Source of the DNA: an uncultured Alphaproteobacteria bacterium
GTDB taxonomy: Bacteria; Pseudomonadota; Alphaproteobacteria; UBA6615
Direction of reading: 5' to 3'
Length of the DNA stretch: 64,000 nt
NCBI GenBank assembly: GCA_943787445.1
Contig: CALSML010000026.1
Location: forward strand, 122,187 to 186,186
Shown: piece by piece, positions 51,601 to 62,729 of the stretch
How the letters are laid out: the number at the start of each line of letters is the position of its first letter
Position numbering within the stretch: position 1 is the stretch's first letter
Translations under genes and position numbers: made by a program
The notes under the pieces: model-generated
The model's input: the letters and a program-made list of their open reading frames with translations, nothing else
What the model was told of the DNA's origin: nothing
The model's database searches: none

Positions 51601-52350
51601 ATGACAACGTCACATAGCCAGACGAAGGATTATTTGCTCGGTGGCAGGGTCGAGATCGCCCAGCCGGACGAAGGATACCGGGTTTCGATCGATGCGGTTT
51701 TTCTGGCCGCTGCTGTCGCGCCGAAAGCCGGTGCACGGGTGCTCGATGTCGGGTGTGGCGATGGTGGTGCGACGCTTTGTCTCGCGTGGCGTGCGTCGGA
51801 GACTCGCATCGATGGTCTCGACCTGCGGCCCGACGCGATTGACAGATTTTCCGACAGTGTGGAACGGAACGGCTGGTCGGATCGGGTTCACGGTTTTGTC
51901 CATGATATTGCGGAGGGGCCTCCCGACCGGTTTGACATGGCATGTGACTGGGTCATTTCCAATCCGCCCTATCTTCCTGCCGAGAGGATGGATCACCGTG
52001 ATCGGGGGGGTGCGCTGAATCCAGGCACGACCGAAACCATGCCGTTGTCTCAATGGATCGCTTTCATGGCCGGATGTCTCAAGGATGGCGGGAATTTTGC
52101 GGTTGTGCATCGCGCAGATCGCATCACGGATTTGCTGGCCGCACTGTCGCTGCATGCTGGCGACATCAAGGTGTTTCCCCTCTGGCCCAGAACAGGGGTC
52201 TCTGCCAAACGCGTGATTGTCACCGCGCGGAAGGGTGCGCGCGGGCCAGCTGAAATTCTCGGCGGCCTGGTGCTGCACGACGATGATGGGGGATTCACAC
52301 GCGCCGCGCAGGAGGTTCTGAATGAGGGTCAGGCCCTGATGCCGGATTGA
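51601..52350 (+). CDS. SAM-dependent methyltransferase (TrmN6/YfiC-like)
   Basis: GARVLDVGCGDGGATLCLA; DWVISNPPYLP. Confidence 0.85.
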   Translation: MTTSHSQTKDYLLGGRVEIAQPDEGYRVSIDAVFLAAAVAPKAGARVLDVGCGDGGATLCLAWRASETRIDGLDLRPDAIDRFSDSVERNGWSDRVHGFVHDIAEGPPDRFDMACDWVISNPPYLPAERMDHRDRGGALNPGTTETMPLSQWIAFMAGCLKDGGNFAVVHRADRITDLLAALSLHAGDIKVFPLWPRTGVSAKRVIVTARKGARGPAEILGGLVLHDDDGGFTRAAQEVLNEGQALMPD

Positions 52351-52400
52351 AATTGAGATCGTGACTTGATTGAACGGCCAATAGGCGTGAAGTTCCGCTC

Positions 52401-53267
52401 ATGAACTGGAAACGCCCTTTCTCTCGCAAAAAATCTCCCGTGGTCGCTGTTCTGCGGCTGGATGGGGCCATCGGCGCATCGGCGTCGCGGTTTCGCGGAT
52501 CGATGCTCAACATGCAATCCCAGGCCGCGCGTATTGAGCGCGCCTTCAAGCTGAAGCGGCTGACAGCCCTCGCTTTGGTGGTGAACTCTCCGGGTGGGTC
52601 GCCCGTGCAGTCCGCGCTGATCGCCGGTCGCATTCGCGCGCTCGCCGAAGAGAAGGATGTGCCGGTGCTGGCTTTTGCGGAAGATGTTGCGGCATCCGGT
52701 GGGTATTGGCTGGCCTGTGCGGCCGACGAGATTTTCGTGAACGAGGCTTCGATCATCGGTTCGATCGGTGTGGTCTCGTCTGGCTTCGGCTTTCAGGACC
52801 TGATTGCACGACATGGCATCGAACGTCGGGTTCATACAGCCGGTGAGAGCAAGGCTATTCTCGACCCGTTCCTGCCCGAAAAGCCCGAAGATGTGGCAAG
52901 GCTGAAAGCAGTGCAGGTCGATATTCATGAACAGTTCAAGACTTATGTCGGTGCCCGCCGGGGATCACGTATTAATGCGAGTTCCGAGAAACTGTTTTCC
53001 GGTGCATTCTGGACCGGCGCACGCGCGGTGGAACTCGGGCTTGCCGACGGGATGGGTGATATTCGTAGTGTTCTTCGCGAGAAATATGGCGACGAGGTTC
53101 GCATGATCCCCATCGATGCGAAAAAATCGATGGTCCGGTCACTTCTGGGGCGAACCAGTATGCGGACTGGCATGGGGTCATCGATGGGTGATGCGCTGAG
53201 CGCAATGCCGGAGAAGACGATTACGGCGCTTGAAGAACGGGCTATCTGGGCCCGGTTCGGTCTGTAG
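52401..53267 (+). CDS. S49-family peptidase (SppA-like)
   Basis: LALVVNSPGGSPVQSALIAGRI; EDVAASGGYWLACAADEI; ASIIGSIGVVSSGFGF. Confidence 0.88.
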   Translation: MNWKRPFSRKKSPVVAVLRLDGAIGASASRFRGSMLNMQSQAARIERAFKLKRLTALALVVNSPGGSPVQSALIAGRIRALAEEKDVPVLAFAEDVAASGGYWLACAADEIFVNEASIIGSIGVVSSGFGFQDLIARHGIERRVHTAGESKAILDPFLPEKPEDVARLKAVQVDIHEQFKTYVGARRGSRINASSEKLFSGAFWTGARAVELGLADGMGDIRSVLREKYGDEVRMIPIDAKKSMVRSLLGRTSMRTGMGSSMGDALSAMPEKTITALEERAIWARFGL

Positions 53268-53283
53268 AAAGGGAGGATTTGCG

Positions 53284-53502
53284 ATGTTTGGCTTTTCTCT
53301 GACGAAGCTGGTTGTGCTTATCGTGGTTGTGGGTCTCGTTCTGGTGTTGTTCCGGTTCATAGGGCAACGCACCGCCGTTCCAACTGCTGCCCGGGCCAAG
53401 CCCAAAGTGAAGTCTCCGGACGAGACCAGCGCCTTCGATACGGAGTATGACGCGGAATCGGACACTTTCGTGGTCCGTGACGAGAAGAATCAGGATAAGT
53501 AG
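53284..53502 (+). CDS. small membrane protein
   Basis: MFGFSLTKLVVLIVVVGLVLVLFRF followed by short soluble tail. Confidence 0.6.
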   Translation: MFGFSLTKLVVLIVVVGLVLVLFRFIGQRTAVPTAARAKPKVKSPDETSAFDTEYDAESDTFVVRDEKNQDK

Positions 53503-53594
53503 CTGAATGGCAGGGTTGGATTGCTTGACCCTGCATAGAGGCACTTCTATTTTCCCCGCGTCGATAGGCACCCGGTCACCACGAAAAACAGGCA

Positions 53595-54503
53595 ATGGCG
53601 AACTTGAAACCCGATGCAGCTGGCTCGGCGGCGTCGCCGCAGAGTTTTCAGGACCTGATCCTCACCTTGCAGAGGTTCTGGGCGGATCGCGGCTGTGTGA
53701 TCCTGCAGCCCTATGACATGGAAGTCGGTGCCGGCACGTTCCATCCGGCGACCACGCTGCGCGCATTGGGGCCCGACCCCTGGAAAGCGGCCTATGTCCA
53801 GCCGTCCCGGCGTCCGACCGATGGCCGATATGGTGAGAACCCGAACCGGCTGCAGCACTATTACCAGTTTCAGGTGATCCTGAAGCCGTCACCCGAAAAC
53901 AGCCAGGAGCTCTATCTGGAGAGTTTGGCCGCACTCGGCATTGATGCTCAGGCCCACGACATTCGCTTTGTCGAGGATGACTGGGAAAGTCCCACACTGG
54001 GTGCCTGGGGGCTGGGCTGGGAAGTCTGGTGTGACGGCATGGAAGTCAGCCAGTTCACCTATTTTCAGCAGGTGGGCGGATTTGATTGTGATCCTGTTGC
54101 GGTGGAACTGACCTACGGTCTGGAGCGCCTGGCCATGTATGTGCAGGGCGTCGAGAACGTCTACGACCTCGATATCAATGGGGCGGGCACCAAATATGGC
54201 GATGTATTCCTGCAAGCGGAAAAGGAATTCAGCGCGTTCAATTTTGAACATGCCAATACCGAAGCGCTGTTCCGGCATTTCTCCGATGCGGAGAGTGAAT
54301 GCCAGTCTCTGATCGGAGCGAAGCTGGCGCTACCGGCCTATGACCAGTGCATCAAGGCCAGTCACACATTCAATTTGCTCGACGCGCGGGGCGTGATTTC
54401 GGTGACTGAGCGTCAGGCCTATATTCTGCGTGTGCGCGACCTTGCCAAGGCGTGCTGCGAAACTTGGTTGGCCGCGCGAATCGATGGAGCGACCAATGCC
54501 TGA
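53595..54503 (+). CDS. glyQ: glycyl-tRNA synthetase alpha subunit
   Basis: [36 protein letters not shown]. Confidence 0.96.
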   Translation: MANLKPDAAGSAASPQSFQDLILTLQRFWADRGCVILQPYDMEVGAGTFHPATTLRALGPDPWKAAYVQPSRRPTDGRYGENPNRLQHYYQFQVILKPSPENSQELYLESLAALGIDAQAHDIRFVEDDWESPTLGAWGLGWEVWCDGMEVSQFTYFQQVGGFDCDPVAVELTYGLERLAMYVQGVENVYDLDINGAGTKYGDVFLQAEKEFSAFNFEHANTEALFRHFSDAESECQSLIGAKLALPAYDQCIKASHTFNLLDARGVISVTERQAYILRVRDLAKACCETWLAARIDGATNA

Positions 54504-56568
54504 GTTGCTCGTCGAGTATCGTTCAGAGGAAATTCCCGCCCGCATGCAACGCCAGGCTGCCGATGAACTGGCGCGTTTGTTCGAGACAGCGCTAAAAGAG
54601 GCCAATCTCGAATTCGAATCGATTTCTTCCTTTGCCACTCCGCGTCGGCTGGTTGTGCAGATTACCGATGTGCCAGTCAGTCAGCCGCCGCGGGAAATTG
54701 AACGCAAGGGACCGCGTACGGACGCGCCGGAAAAAGCACTTGCCGGCTTTCTCGGTTCGGTGCCGATCACCATCGATCAGTGCGAAACTCAGGAAGATAA
54801 AAAGGGCACTTTCTATGTTGCGCGATGGACTGAGGGCGGTGGCAAATCCCGGGATGTTCTGTCGGAGATCGTGCGTGATGTGACCCTGGGCCTGTCATGG
54901 CCGAAATCCATGCGCTGGTCGGCGACGTCTTTTCGCTGGGTTCGTCCATTGCATGGCATTTTGGCCGTGTTCGATGGTGCCCCTCTCGCTGGCTCGATCG
55001 ATACCGGGGATGGAGAACTCGTCTTCTCTGACACCACATGCGGTCATCGCTTCATGGCCCCGGATGCGTTTTCGGTGTCGGACTTCTCTGATTTTTCGGA
55101 GAAGCTGCGGGCCGCGCGCGTTCTTGTTGACGACGCAGAGCGCCAGCAGAACATTCGGGCCCAGATGGCAGACATGTGTGCAGCGAATTCTCTGGAGGTG
55201 CCGGAGGATGATGCGCTGTATCGGGAAGTTAGCGGGCTTGTTGAATGGCCAACGGTGTTGCTGGGCAGCATCGATGCGGACTTCATGGAGCTGCCCCGTG
55301 AGGTTCTGACCACATCCATGCGCGAGCATCAAAAATACTTCGCCATCAGCGACGGGAATGATGGGCTGGATCCCAAATTTGCTTTTGTTTCGAATGTCGA
55401 AACGGAACATCCCGAAGCCATCGTATCGGGAAATGAGCGCGTGCTGCGTGCGCGTTTGTCCGATGCCAAATATTTCTGGGATCTTGATCTGGGAACGCTA
55501 TTGGAGGACCGGGTGTCGGGGCTTGAAGGCATCGTCTTCCATGCCAAGCTGGGAAGTGTCGGCGAAAAGGTGTCCCGTGTTGTGGAGCTTGCTGGCTGGC
55601 TTTCGGAATTTGTCGAGGGTGCATCACGCGATGCGGTTGAGCGTGCAGCCCGGCTGGCGAAGGCGGATTTGGCTACGGGTATGGTCGGAGAGTTCCCCGA
55701 ACTCCAAGGCGTGATGGGGCGCTACTACGCCGTTGCGCAAAATGAATCGGCCGAGATTGCGGATGCGATCGCACAGCACTATGCGCCGCTGGGACCTGCC
55801 GATCAGTGCCCGAAAGCGCCAGTCAGTGCTGTGGTGGCGCTAGCCGACAAGCTCGACACGCTGGTGGGATTCTGGAGCATCGACGAAAAGCCAACAGGCT
55901 CCAAGGATCCATTTGCGCTGCGGCGCGCGGCGCTGGGAGTTATTCGGATTCTTCTGGAGAATCGTATTCGTCTGGATTTGCAACAGGTCTTGCAGGAGGC
56001 GCGACGAATTCACGGGTGTGCCGATGGCGAACTGGACGGAAATCTTCTGCAGTTCTTCGCGGATCGGCTGAATGCACATCTGCGCGATGAAGGTGTCCAG
56101 CATGATCACATCGGAGCTGTGTTTGCGCTGCCCGATGCGAGTGATCTGGTCGGTGTTGTGGATCGTGTGCGGGCGCTGGGACCGTTCCTGACCTCGGATG
56201 ATGGCGCCAACCTTCTGACGGCGTACCGGCGGTCAGCGAATATTGTCCGTGCTGAGGAAAAGAAGGATTCCAGCACCTATTCCGGTGATGACTACATAAA
56301 TGACGCCGCCCTGCAGGAGGCTGTTGAAATTGCGTTGATAATGCAGCTCGATGCGGCAGAACCGGCTGTCGCAGAGGCGGTGGCACAAGAAGACTTCGCG
56401 GGTTCAATGCAGGTTCTGGCCGAACTGCGCGGGCCGCTCGACGACTTTTTTGATCAGGTCACCGTTAACGTTGATGACTCTGCTACGAGAGCGAATCGCT
56501 TACGCTTGCTCGCACGCATCCAAAAGGTAATGAACAATGCTGCAGACTTCTCAAAAATCGAAGGTTGA
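54496..56568 (+). CDS. glyS: glycyl-tRNA synthetase beta subunit
   Basis: [21 protein letters not shown]; location after glyQ. Confidence 0.95.
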   Translation: MPELLVEYRSEEIPARMQRQAADELARLFETALKEANLEFESISSFATPRRLVVQITDVPVSQPPREIERKGPRTDAPEKALAGFLGSVPITIDQCETQEDKKGTFYVARWTEGGGKSRDVLSEIVRDVTLGLSWPKSMRWSATSFRWVRPLHGILAVFDGAPLAGSIDTGDGELVFSDTTCGHRFMAPDAFSVSDFSDFSEKLRAARVLVDDAERQQNIRAQMADMCAANSLEVPEDDALYREVSGLVEWPTVLLGSIDADFMELPREVLTTSMREHQKYFAISDGNDGLDPKFAFVSNVETEHPEAIVSGNERVLRARLSDAKYFWDLDLGTLLEDRVSGLEGIVFHAKLGSVGEKVSRVVELAGWLSEFVEGASRDAVERAARLAKADLATGMVGEFPELQGVMGRYYAVAQNESAEIADAIAQHYAPLGPADQCPKAPVSAVVALADKLDTLVGFWSIDEKPTGSKDPFALRRAALGVIRILLENRIRLDLQQVLQEARRIHGCADGELDGNLLQFFADRLNAHLRDEGVQHDHIGAVFALPDASDLVGVVDRVRALGPFLTSDDGANLLTAYRRSANIVRAEEKKDSSTYSGDDYINDAALQEAVEIALIMQLDAAEPAVAEAVAQEDFAGSMQVLAELRGPLDDFFDQVTVNVDDSATRANRLRLLARIQKVMNNAADFSKIEG

Positions 56569-56578
56569 GAGGACATCT

Positions 56579-59260
56579 ATGTCGCAGAACTCAGTGAAAT
56601 GGGTTTACGGATTCGGGGCTGACGCCTCTGATGGCAGCGCAGAAATGCGCAATTTGCTGGGTGGCAAGGGAGCCAATCTTGCGGAGATGAGCAATCTGGG
56701 ACTTCCGGTTCCGCCGGGATTTACGATCTCGACCGAGCTTTGCACCTATTACTATGATCATGACGAAACCTATCCCGAAGATCTGAACGCTCAGGTCGAA
56801 GCCGCTCTGGCTGCAGTGGAGCGAGAGGTCGGGACGCGGTTCGGCGATTCTGAAAATCCGTTGCTGGTTTCCGTGCGTTCAGGCGCGCGTGCGTCGATGC
56901 CCGGTATGATGGATACCGTTTTAAATTTGGGATTGAACGATACAACGGTAAAGGGGTTGGCTGAAAAATCCGGCGATGCGCGATTTGCTTTCGACAGCTA
57001 CCGACGCTTTATACAGATGTACAGCGATGTGGTTCTGGGAGTGGACCATTATCTGTTTGAAGAGGTGCTTGAACAGCACAAAAGCGACAGCGGTCTGATT
57101 CTTGATACCGACCTAGAAGCTGATGACTGGCAGGAGATCGTCGCGGCCTTCAAGGATATTGTGGAGCGCGAACTTGCGGAGCCGTTTCCGCAGGATCCGC
57201 GCGAACAATTGTGGGGGGCCATTGTTGCGGTCTTCGGCTCCTGGATGAATCAGCGTGCGATGACCTATCGCCGCTTGCATGGCATCCCGGCCGCATGGGG
57301 CACGGCGGTAAATGTGCAGGCGATGGTGTTCGGGAATATGGGTGATGATTGTGCGACCGGAGTCGCATTCACACGTGATCCATCGACCGGCGAAAACATT
57401 TTCTATGGCGAGTATCTGGTCAATGCGCAGGGCGAGGACGTGGTTGCAGGTATCCGCACACCGCAGCACCTGACCTTGGCGGGCAAGGAGCGCAATGGCT
57501 CAGACCTTCCGGCCATGGAGGAGGTCATGCCCGTCGTCTTTGGTCAGTTGGCCGAGGTGCGACAAATTCTTGAAGCACATTACAAGGATATGCAGGACAT
57601 CGAGTTCACGGTGCAGCAGGATAAACTTTACATGCTGCAGACCCGGTCGGGTAAACGCACATCTGCTGCGGCGATCCGGATTGCCGTGGAAATGGTCAAG
57701 GAGGGGCTGATCACGGAATCCGATGCGGTCATGCGTGTGGAAGCGGGGCAACTTGATCAATTGCTCCACCCGCGTCTGGATCCGGACGCGCCACGCAATG
57801 TTGTCAGTCGCGGATTGCCAGCCTCACCGGGGGCGGCATCGGGAAAAATAGTTCTGAATTCTGATCTGGCCGAAGATCTGGCGCAGAAAGGTGAAGACGT
57901 CATCCTTGTGCGTATTGAAACGAGCCCCGAAGATATTCACGGTATGCACGCTGCACGAGGCATTCTGACGACACGTGGGGGGATGACCAGTCATGCCGCT
58001 GTCGTGGCGCGTGGCATGGGGCGCCCCTGCGTGGCCGGCGCAGGCGATATTTCCGTTGACTATGAGACTGGTGAAGTTCGGGTGGGCGGACGCACATTGC
58101 GTGCTGGTGACCTGCTGACTATCGACGGTGCCACCGGAGAGGTGATCGAAGGTGAAGTTCCGACCATCGAGCCAGCGATGTCAGGTGATTTTTCCACGCT
58201 TATGTCTTGGGCGGACTCGATCCGCCGCATGCAGGTGCGCACAAATGCCGAAACGCCTCTGGATGCGCGGACAGCAAGTGATTTCGGGGCGGAGGGAATT
58301 GGCTTGTGCCGGACAGAACACATGTTCTTTGATCCGGAACGGATCGTCGCAGTGCGCCGGATGATTCTGGCTGACGATGTGACTGGCCGCCGCGAGGCTC
58401 TTGCGGAGTTGTTGCCATTCCAGAGGCAGGACTTTGTGGAGCTTTTCCGGATTATGGGTGGACTCCCTGTCACCATTCGATTGCTTGACCCGCCATTGCA
58501 TGAATTCCTGCCGAAGTCAGATGAGGAGATCGCCGAGGTCGCCAGGGCGGCCGGACGAGATCCGAAGGCCATGATGGACCGGGCGGTTCAGTTGCATGAA
58601 TCGAACCCGATGTTGGGTCATCGGGGCTGCCGTCTGGGGATTACCTATCCAGAAATTTACGAAATGCAGGCGCAGGCAATTTTTGAAGCTGCGCTGAAAG
58701 TGTTCAAAGAGGATGGAGCCAGAGTGCTGCCGGAGATCATGATTCCGCTGGCGGTGACGAAACGTGAGCTCGATATCCTTAAGGAGAAGATCGATCGGGT
58801 GGCCGAGCAGGTTTTTGCCGATATGGGCGAACGGGTCGAATATCAGATCGGGACGATGATCGAGTTGCCGCGTGCCGCATTGCGGGCGCATGAATTGGCA
58901 GAAACTGCCGAGTTCTTCAGCTTCGGCACCAATGACCTGACCCAGACAACATTCGGCATCAGCCGTGATGATGCAGCTGGCTTCCTTTCGGATTATGAGC
59001 GTCAGGGGATTGTCGAGGTTGACCCGTTTGTTTCGATTGATGTCGATGGGGTTGGTGAACTTGTTTCGATTGCTGTTGAGCGTGGGCGGCGGACCAATCC
59101 TAATATAAAGCTCGGTATTTGTGGTGAGCACGGCGGTGATCCGGCGTCGGTGAAATTCTGTGAAACCGCAGGACTGGATTATGTGTCCTGTTCTCCGTAT
59201 CGGGTGCCCATTGCGCGTCTGGCTGCGGCTCAGGCCGCGGTTGAATCCGGGGATCGCTGA
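56579..59260 (+). CDS. ppdK: pyruvate, phosphate dikinase
   Basis: LLGGKGANLAEMSNLGLPVPPGFTI; ILTTRGGMTSHAAVVARGMGRPCV. Confidence 0.96.
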   Translation: MSQNSVKWVYGFGADASDGSAEMRNLLGGKGANLAEMSNLGLPVPPGFTISTELCTYYYDHDETYPEDLNAQVEAALAAVEREVGTRFGDSENPLLVSVRSGARASMPGMMDTVLNLGLNDTTVKGLAEKSGDARFAFDSYRRFIQMYSDVVLGVDHYLFEEVLEQHKSDSGLILDTDLEADDWQEIVAAFKDIVERELAEPFPQDPREQLWGAIVAVFGSWMNQRAMTYRRLHGIPAAWGTAVNVQAMVFGNMGDDCATGVAFTRDPSTGENIFYGEYLVNAQGEDVVAGIRTPQHLTLAGKERNGSDLPAMEEVMPVVFGQLAEVRQILEAHYKDMQDIEFTVQQDKLYMLQTRSGKRTSAAAIRIAVEMVKEGLITESDAVMRVEAGQLDQLLHPRLDPDAPRNVVSRGLPASPGAASGKIVLNSDLAEDLAQKGEDVILVRIETSPEDIHGMHAARGILTTRGGMTSHAAVVARGMGRPCVAGAGDISVDYETGEVRVGGRTLRAGDLLTIDGATGEVIEGEVPTIEPAMSGDFSTLMSWADSIRRMQVRTNAETPLDARTASDFGAEGIGLCRTEHMFFDPERIVAVRRMILADDVTGRREALAELLPFQRQDFVELFRIMGGLPVTIRLLDPPLHEFLPKSDEEIAEVARAAGRDPKAMMDRAVQLHESNPMLGHRGCRLGITYPEIYEMQAQAIFEAALKVFKEDGARVLPEIMIPLAVTKRELDILKEKIDRVAEQVFADMGERVEYQIGTMIELPRAALRAHELAETAEFFSFGTNDLTQTTFGISRDDAAGFLSDYERQGIVEVDPFVSIDVDGVGELVSIAVERGRRTNPNIKLGICGEHGGDPASVKFCETAGLDYVSCSPYRVPIARLAAAQAAVESGDR

Positions 59261-59291
59261 TTACACCAGACAAAATGCCAATCTGAATCAG

Positions 59292-59323
59292 AAAAGCCGC
59301 GCCCGGAAGGGCGCGGCTTTTTG
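59292..59323 (+). terminator. Rho-independent terminator after ppdK
   Basis: aaaagccgcgccc-ggaa-gggcgcggcttttt. Confidence 0.85.
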
Positions 59324-59353
59324 TGTTTGTAGTCTTGAGTCTTGGTTGTCGCG

Positions 59354-59510
59354 CTATTCAGCGGCAACAACGCCGCCGGTGAAGCCAGTTGCCTGTTCGT
59401 CACGCTTGGTGAAGAGATTGCGGAAGAAGCCCGCAATGGCAAGGCCGCGCTCCCGCTCGGCCAGACGAAGGATATCCTGTTCGGAAGATGCATTGAAATT
59501 GGTGTTCACC
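59354..59510 (-). CDS. small conserved-looking protein (probable GTG start)
   Basis: VNTNFNASSEQDILRLAERERGLAIAGFFRNLFTKRDEQATGFTGGVVAAE. Confidence 0.45.
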
Positions 59511-59676
59511 GATTTGCTCCTACGCTTCGTTTCAAATTTTATGAAACGGATATAGGGCGGTGTTAGTTCACTATCAATGAACATATCATGCAATTAATGC
59601 ATATCAGTTATCTAATGTGGATGACATCAGGTTCATATATCATGTATTTGTTCCATTTCGGAACTCTATAGCCTGT

Positions 59677-60537
59677 TCAGATTCGACGCAGAGGGGCGTC
59701 TGCCACTCGAATATCTGCAGAATCGTCCTGCAAGGCATCAATTCGCACCGAAGCAAGGACCAGGTCACCGCTTGCAGAACGAATATCGCCGACCACTTTC
59801 TCTCCCGCCATCACCGGATCTCCGGGCTTTACGCCTCGGGATTCGGTTCGAAACGCTCGAAGCCCGCGTTTGACCAATCCGCGATATTTGGTGCGCGCCG
59901 TGAGTTCCTGCCCCATGTAGCAGCCTTTGTCCCAGTCGATTCCGTGCAGGTCGTCGATATTGGATTCCAGCAGAATGGATTTTTCGATTTCAAGATCTCG
60001 CGATCCATCCGGGACCTGCAATGAAATTCTGAGTTGATCGTAGGTTTGAAACGCCGCTTCGCTGGAATCATGGGCCCTGAGCAGGTCCAGAACCGAATCC
60101 GGGCTGCCAGTCAGGCGGCACCCAAGCGCTTTCGTCCGTGGATCTATCGTGGCGATGATGTCATCCAGACGGGTGGTGGCACCTTCCTCGGTGTCGAGAC
60201 CGAACGCGTCTGTGACTCCTTCACCAAATACCGCGAAGACCACCAGATCGGGGCGCGTTTCCAATGCAACATTGGCCCGCAGTTTGAAGCGCGAAAGGCG
60301 TGTGATCAGGTCTGTTTCGCGACCGGCCTCGCAATCGAAGAGCAGATTGTCGCGATTCTGCTGAATAATGAAGTCATGAAGGTATTTGCCTTGTGGTGTT
60401 AGCAAAGTGCCATAGGCTGAATGCTGTTCCGTGACTTTATCGATATCCTGAGAGATCAATCCCTGCAGAAATGTCCGTTGATCCGCACCTGAAATTTCGA
60501 CCAGTGTACGGGGCAACTGCGTGAAGTAGATGGACAT
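59677..60537 (-). CDS. ygfZ: folate-binding YgfZ/GcvT-like protein
   Basis: GIDWDKGCYMGQELTARTKYRG. Confidence 0.9.
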   Translation of the reverse strand: MSIYFTQLPRTLVEISGADQRTFLQGLISQDIDKVTEQHSAYGTLLTPQGKYLHDFIIQQNRDNLLFDCEAGRETDLITRLSRFKLRANVALETRPDLVVFAVFGEGVTDAFGLDTEEGATTRLDDIIATIDPRTKALGCRLTGSPDSVLDLLRAHDSSEAAFQTYDQLRISLQVPDGSRDLEIEKSILLESNIDDLHGIDWDKGCYMGQELTARTKYRGLVKRGLRAFRTESRGVKPGDPVMAGEKVVGDIRSASGDLVLASVRIDALQDDSADIRVADAPLRRI

Positions 60538-60689
60538 GGATGCCTTTCCTGAGCGCGGTCGGTGACCTCTTGACCAACACGGCCAGCTTACAGAAAAATG
60601 TCACATGGGATGAAGATTGAATTCCGGCAAGCCTGTTTCTGCGCAATATTTGGTGCGATGCACCGCGTGCACGTATAAGCCTGCAGGTC

Positions 60690-61670
60690 ATGCGAATACT
60701 TTTTATCGGTCCCAGTCGAATTGGCGACACGGTTCTGGCATCCGGTGTTTTGAACCACTTGATTGCCACCTACCCGGATGCGCAATTCACGGTTGCCTGT
60801 GGCGCGGCCGCTGCACCGCTATATGAGGCAATGCCACAACTCGAGCGGTTGATCGTCATCAACAAGCTGCCTCGTGGCCGACATTGGTGGCGTTTGTGGA
60901 AACAGGTTTCGGGCCTGCGTTGGTCGCTGGTGGTTGATGTTAGACGCTCCCTTATTCCATGGACTGTGCTGACTGGGCGGCGCGCGGTGGCACCCTCTTC
61001 ATCGCGTCGCGATGAACATGCGGTCATTGCCTTTGCGCGAACGCTGGATCTGGCAGAATTACCACCCAGTCCTGAACTGTGGACGAATGCGGCTCATGAT
61101 GCGGAGGCTCACAAGCTGATCCCGCCTGGTCCGCCGGTTCTCGCCATTGGGCCGACTGCGAACTGGCCGGGGAAAATCTGGCCTGCTGACAGGTTTCTCG
61201 AAGCTGCCAATCGGATCACGGCAACCGGCGAGACGTCTTCGGATGCGTTTCTGGCTGGTGCCCGGGTCGCGGTTTTTGGTGCTGCGGGAGAACGTGACAT
61301 TGCACAGCCGATTCTTGATGCCATTCCGGAAGAACGACGGATCGATCTTGTGGGTCATGTGGGTTTGCCGACAGTAACAGCCTGTATGCGACGTTGTGCG
61401 ATCTATGTCGGCAATGATTCCGGCCTGATGCATATGGCGGCGGCATCTGGGTTGCCAGCGCTTGGGCTCTTTGGTCCAAGTCGGCCGGAACGATATGCCC
61501 CGTGGGGATTGCAAACGGCATGGGTAACGACGCAAAAGTCGTATGAGGAACTTATCGGAGTTCCAAATCTGTACGATCCCAATATCGGATCGCTGATGGA
61601 AAGCCTGTCTGTTGACGAGGTGGTTGCTGCAGCCTCCGGGCTATGGCGTCGCACCAACAAGAGCATGTGA
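60690..61670 (+). CDS. glycosyltransferase family 9 (heptosyltransferase-like)
   Basis: MRILFIGPSRIGDTVLASGVLNHL; YVGNDSGLMHMAAASGLPALGLFGPSRPERYAPWG. Confidence 0.88.
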   Translation: MRILFIGPSRIGDTVLASGVLNHLIATYPDAQFTVACGAAAAPLYEAMPQLERLIVINKLPRGRHWWRLWKQVSGLRWSLVVDVRRSLIPWTVLTGRRAVAPSSSRRDEHAVIAFARTLDLAELPPSPELWTNAAHDAEAHKLIPPGPPVLAIGPTANWPGKIWPADRFLEAANRITATGETSSDAFLAGARVAVFGAAGERDIAQPILDAIPEERRIDLVGHVGLPTVTACMRRCAIYVGNDSGLMHMAAASGLPALGLFGPSRPERYAPWGLQTAWVTTQKSYEELIGVPNLYDPNIGSLMESLSVDEVVAAASGLWRRTNKSM

Positions 61671-61695
61671 AGATGAATGTCGGGAGCAAGTTGTA

Positions 61696-62727
61696 GTGCG
61701 TTTGTTGCAAACAATGGCTGGCGCCGAAGTTGGCGGCGCGGAAGCGTTCTTTGTGCGCCTGGCTGTTGCAATCGAGAAAACCGAGGTAGAGCAACGGGTG
61801 GTCATTCGTCGCGATCCGGCGCGCGCGCGGGCTCTTCGCACCGGCGGCGTTGACCCGGTTGAATTGCCCTTCGGTGGACGGATGGATTTCCGCACACGCC
61901 CGGCGTTGCAGCGTGAGATTGACCGATATCGTCCCGATATTGTGCTGAGCTGGATGAGCCGGGCCAGCTGGGCAACGCCCGTAGCGCAGAAGCCTCTATC
62001 CTACAAGCTGATCGCCCGGCTGGGTGGGTATTACGATCTGAAGTATTACCGGCATTGCAATTACCTGATCGGCAACACTCAGGATATTGTCGATCACATC
62101 GTGAAGGCCGGATTTGCGAAAGAGCGCGCGGTCTATCTTCCGAATTTTGTCCATGCGCCGTCGCGCGAAGCCGTATCACGACTGGGCTTCGACACGCCCA
62201 TTGATGTGCCCTTGCTTCTGGCGATGGGACGGTTGCATGAGAACAAGGGGTTCGACGTTTTGTTGCATGCCATGGTGGAAATGCCCGATCACTGGTTGTG
62301 GATTGCAGGAGAAGGTCCCGAGGGCCCCGCATTGTCGCAGCTGGCAAGCGAACTTGGTGTGGCCGATCGGGTCCGGTTTCTCGGATGGCGTGATGATTCT
62401 GACGCCCTGATGCAGGCGTGCGACATGTTTGTGTGTTCGTCGCGTCACGAACCATTGGGAAATATCGTGCTCGAGGCCTGGGCTTCAGGAAAGCCCATGG
62501 TGGCTGCGGCGGCGGCAGGGCCATCGGGCCTGATTGGTGCAAACGAAGCTGGATTGCTGGTACCTGTTGAGGACCCGAAGGCACTTGCGCAGGGCATTGT
62601 CACCCTGTCGAATGATGCTGATCTGGCGGGGGGGCTTGCAGCGGAAGGGCACGCACGGTTCCTGCGTGATTACACAGAGGATGCCGTGGTGGCCAAATAT
62701 CTCGCCTTCTTTGAAAGCGTGCGCTAG
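61696..62727 (+). CDS. glycosyltransferase family 4
   Basis: AEVGGAEAFFVRLA; LLAMGRLHENKGFDVLLHAM; SSRHEPLGNIVLEAWASGKPMVAA. Confidence 0.88.
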   Translation: MRLLQTMAGAEVGGAEAFFVRLAVAIEKTEVEQRVVIRRDPARARALRTGGVDPVELPFGGRMDFRTRPALQREIDRYRPDIVLSWMSRASWATPVAQKPLSYKLIARLGGYYDLKYYRHCNYLIGNTQDIVDHIVKAGFAKERAVYLPNFVHAPSREAVSRLGFDTPIDVPLLLAMGRLHENKGFDVLLHAMVEMPDHWLWIAGEGPEGPALSQLASELGVADRVRFLGWRDDSDALMQACDMFVCSSRHEPLGNIVLEAWASGKPMVAAAAAGPSGLIGANEAGLLVPVEDPKALAQGIVTLSNDADLAGGLAAEGHARFLRDYTEDAVVAKYLAFFESVR

Positions 62728-62729
62728 CG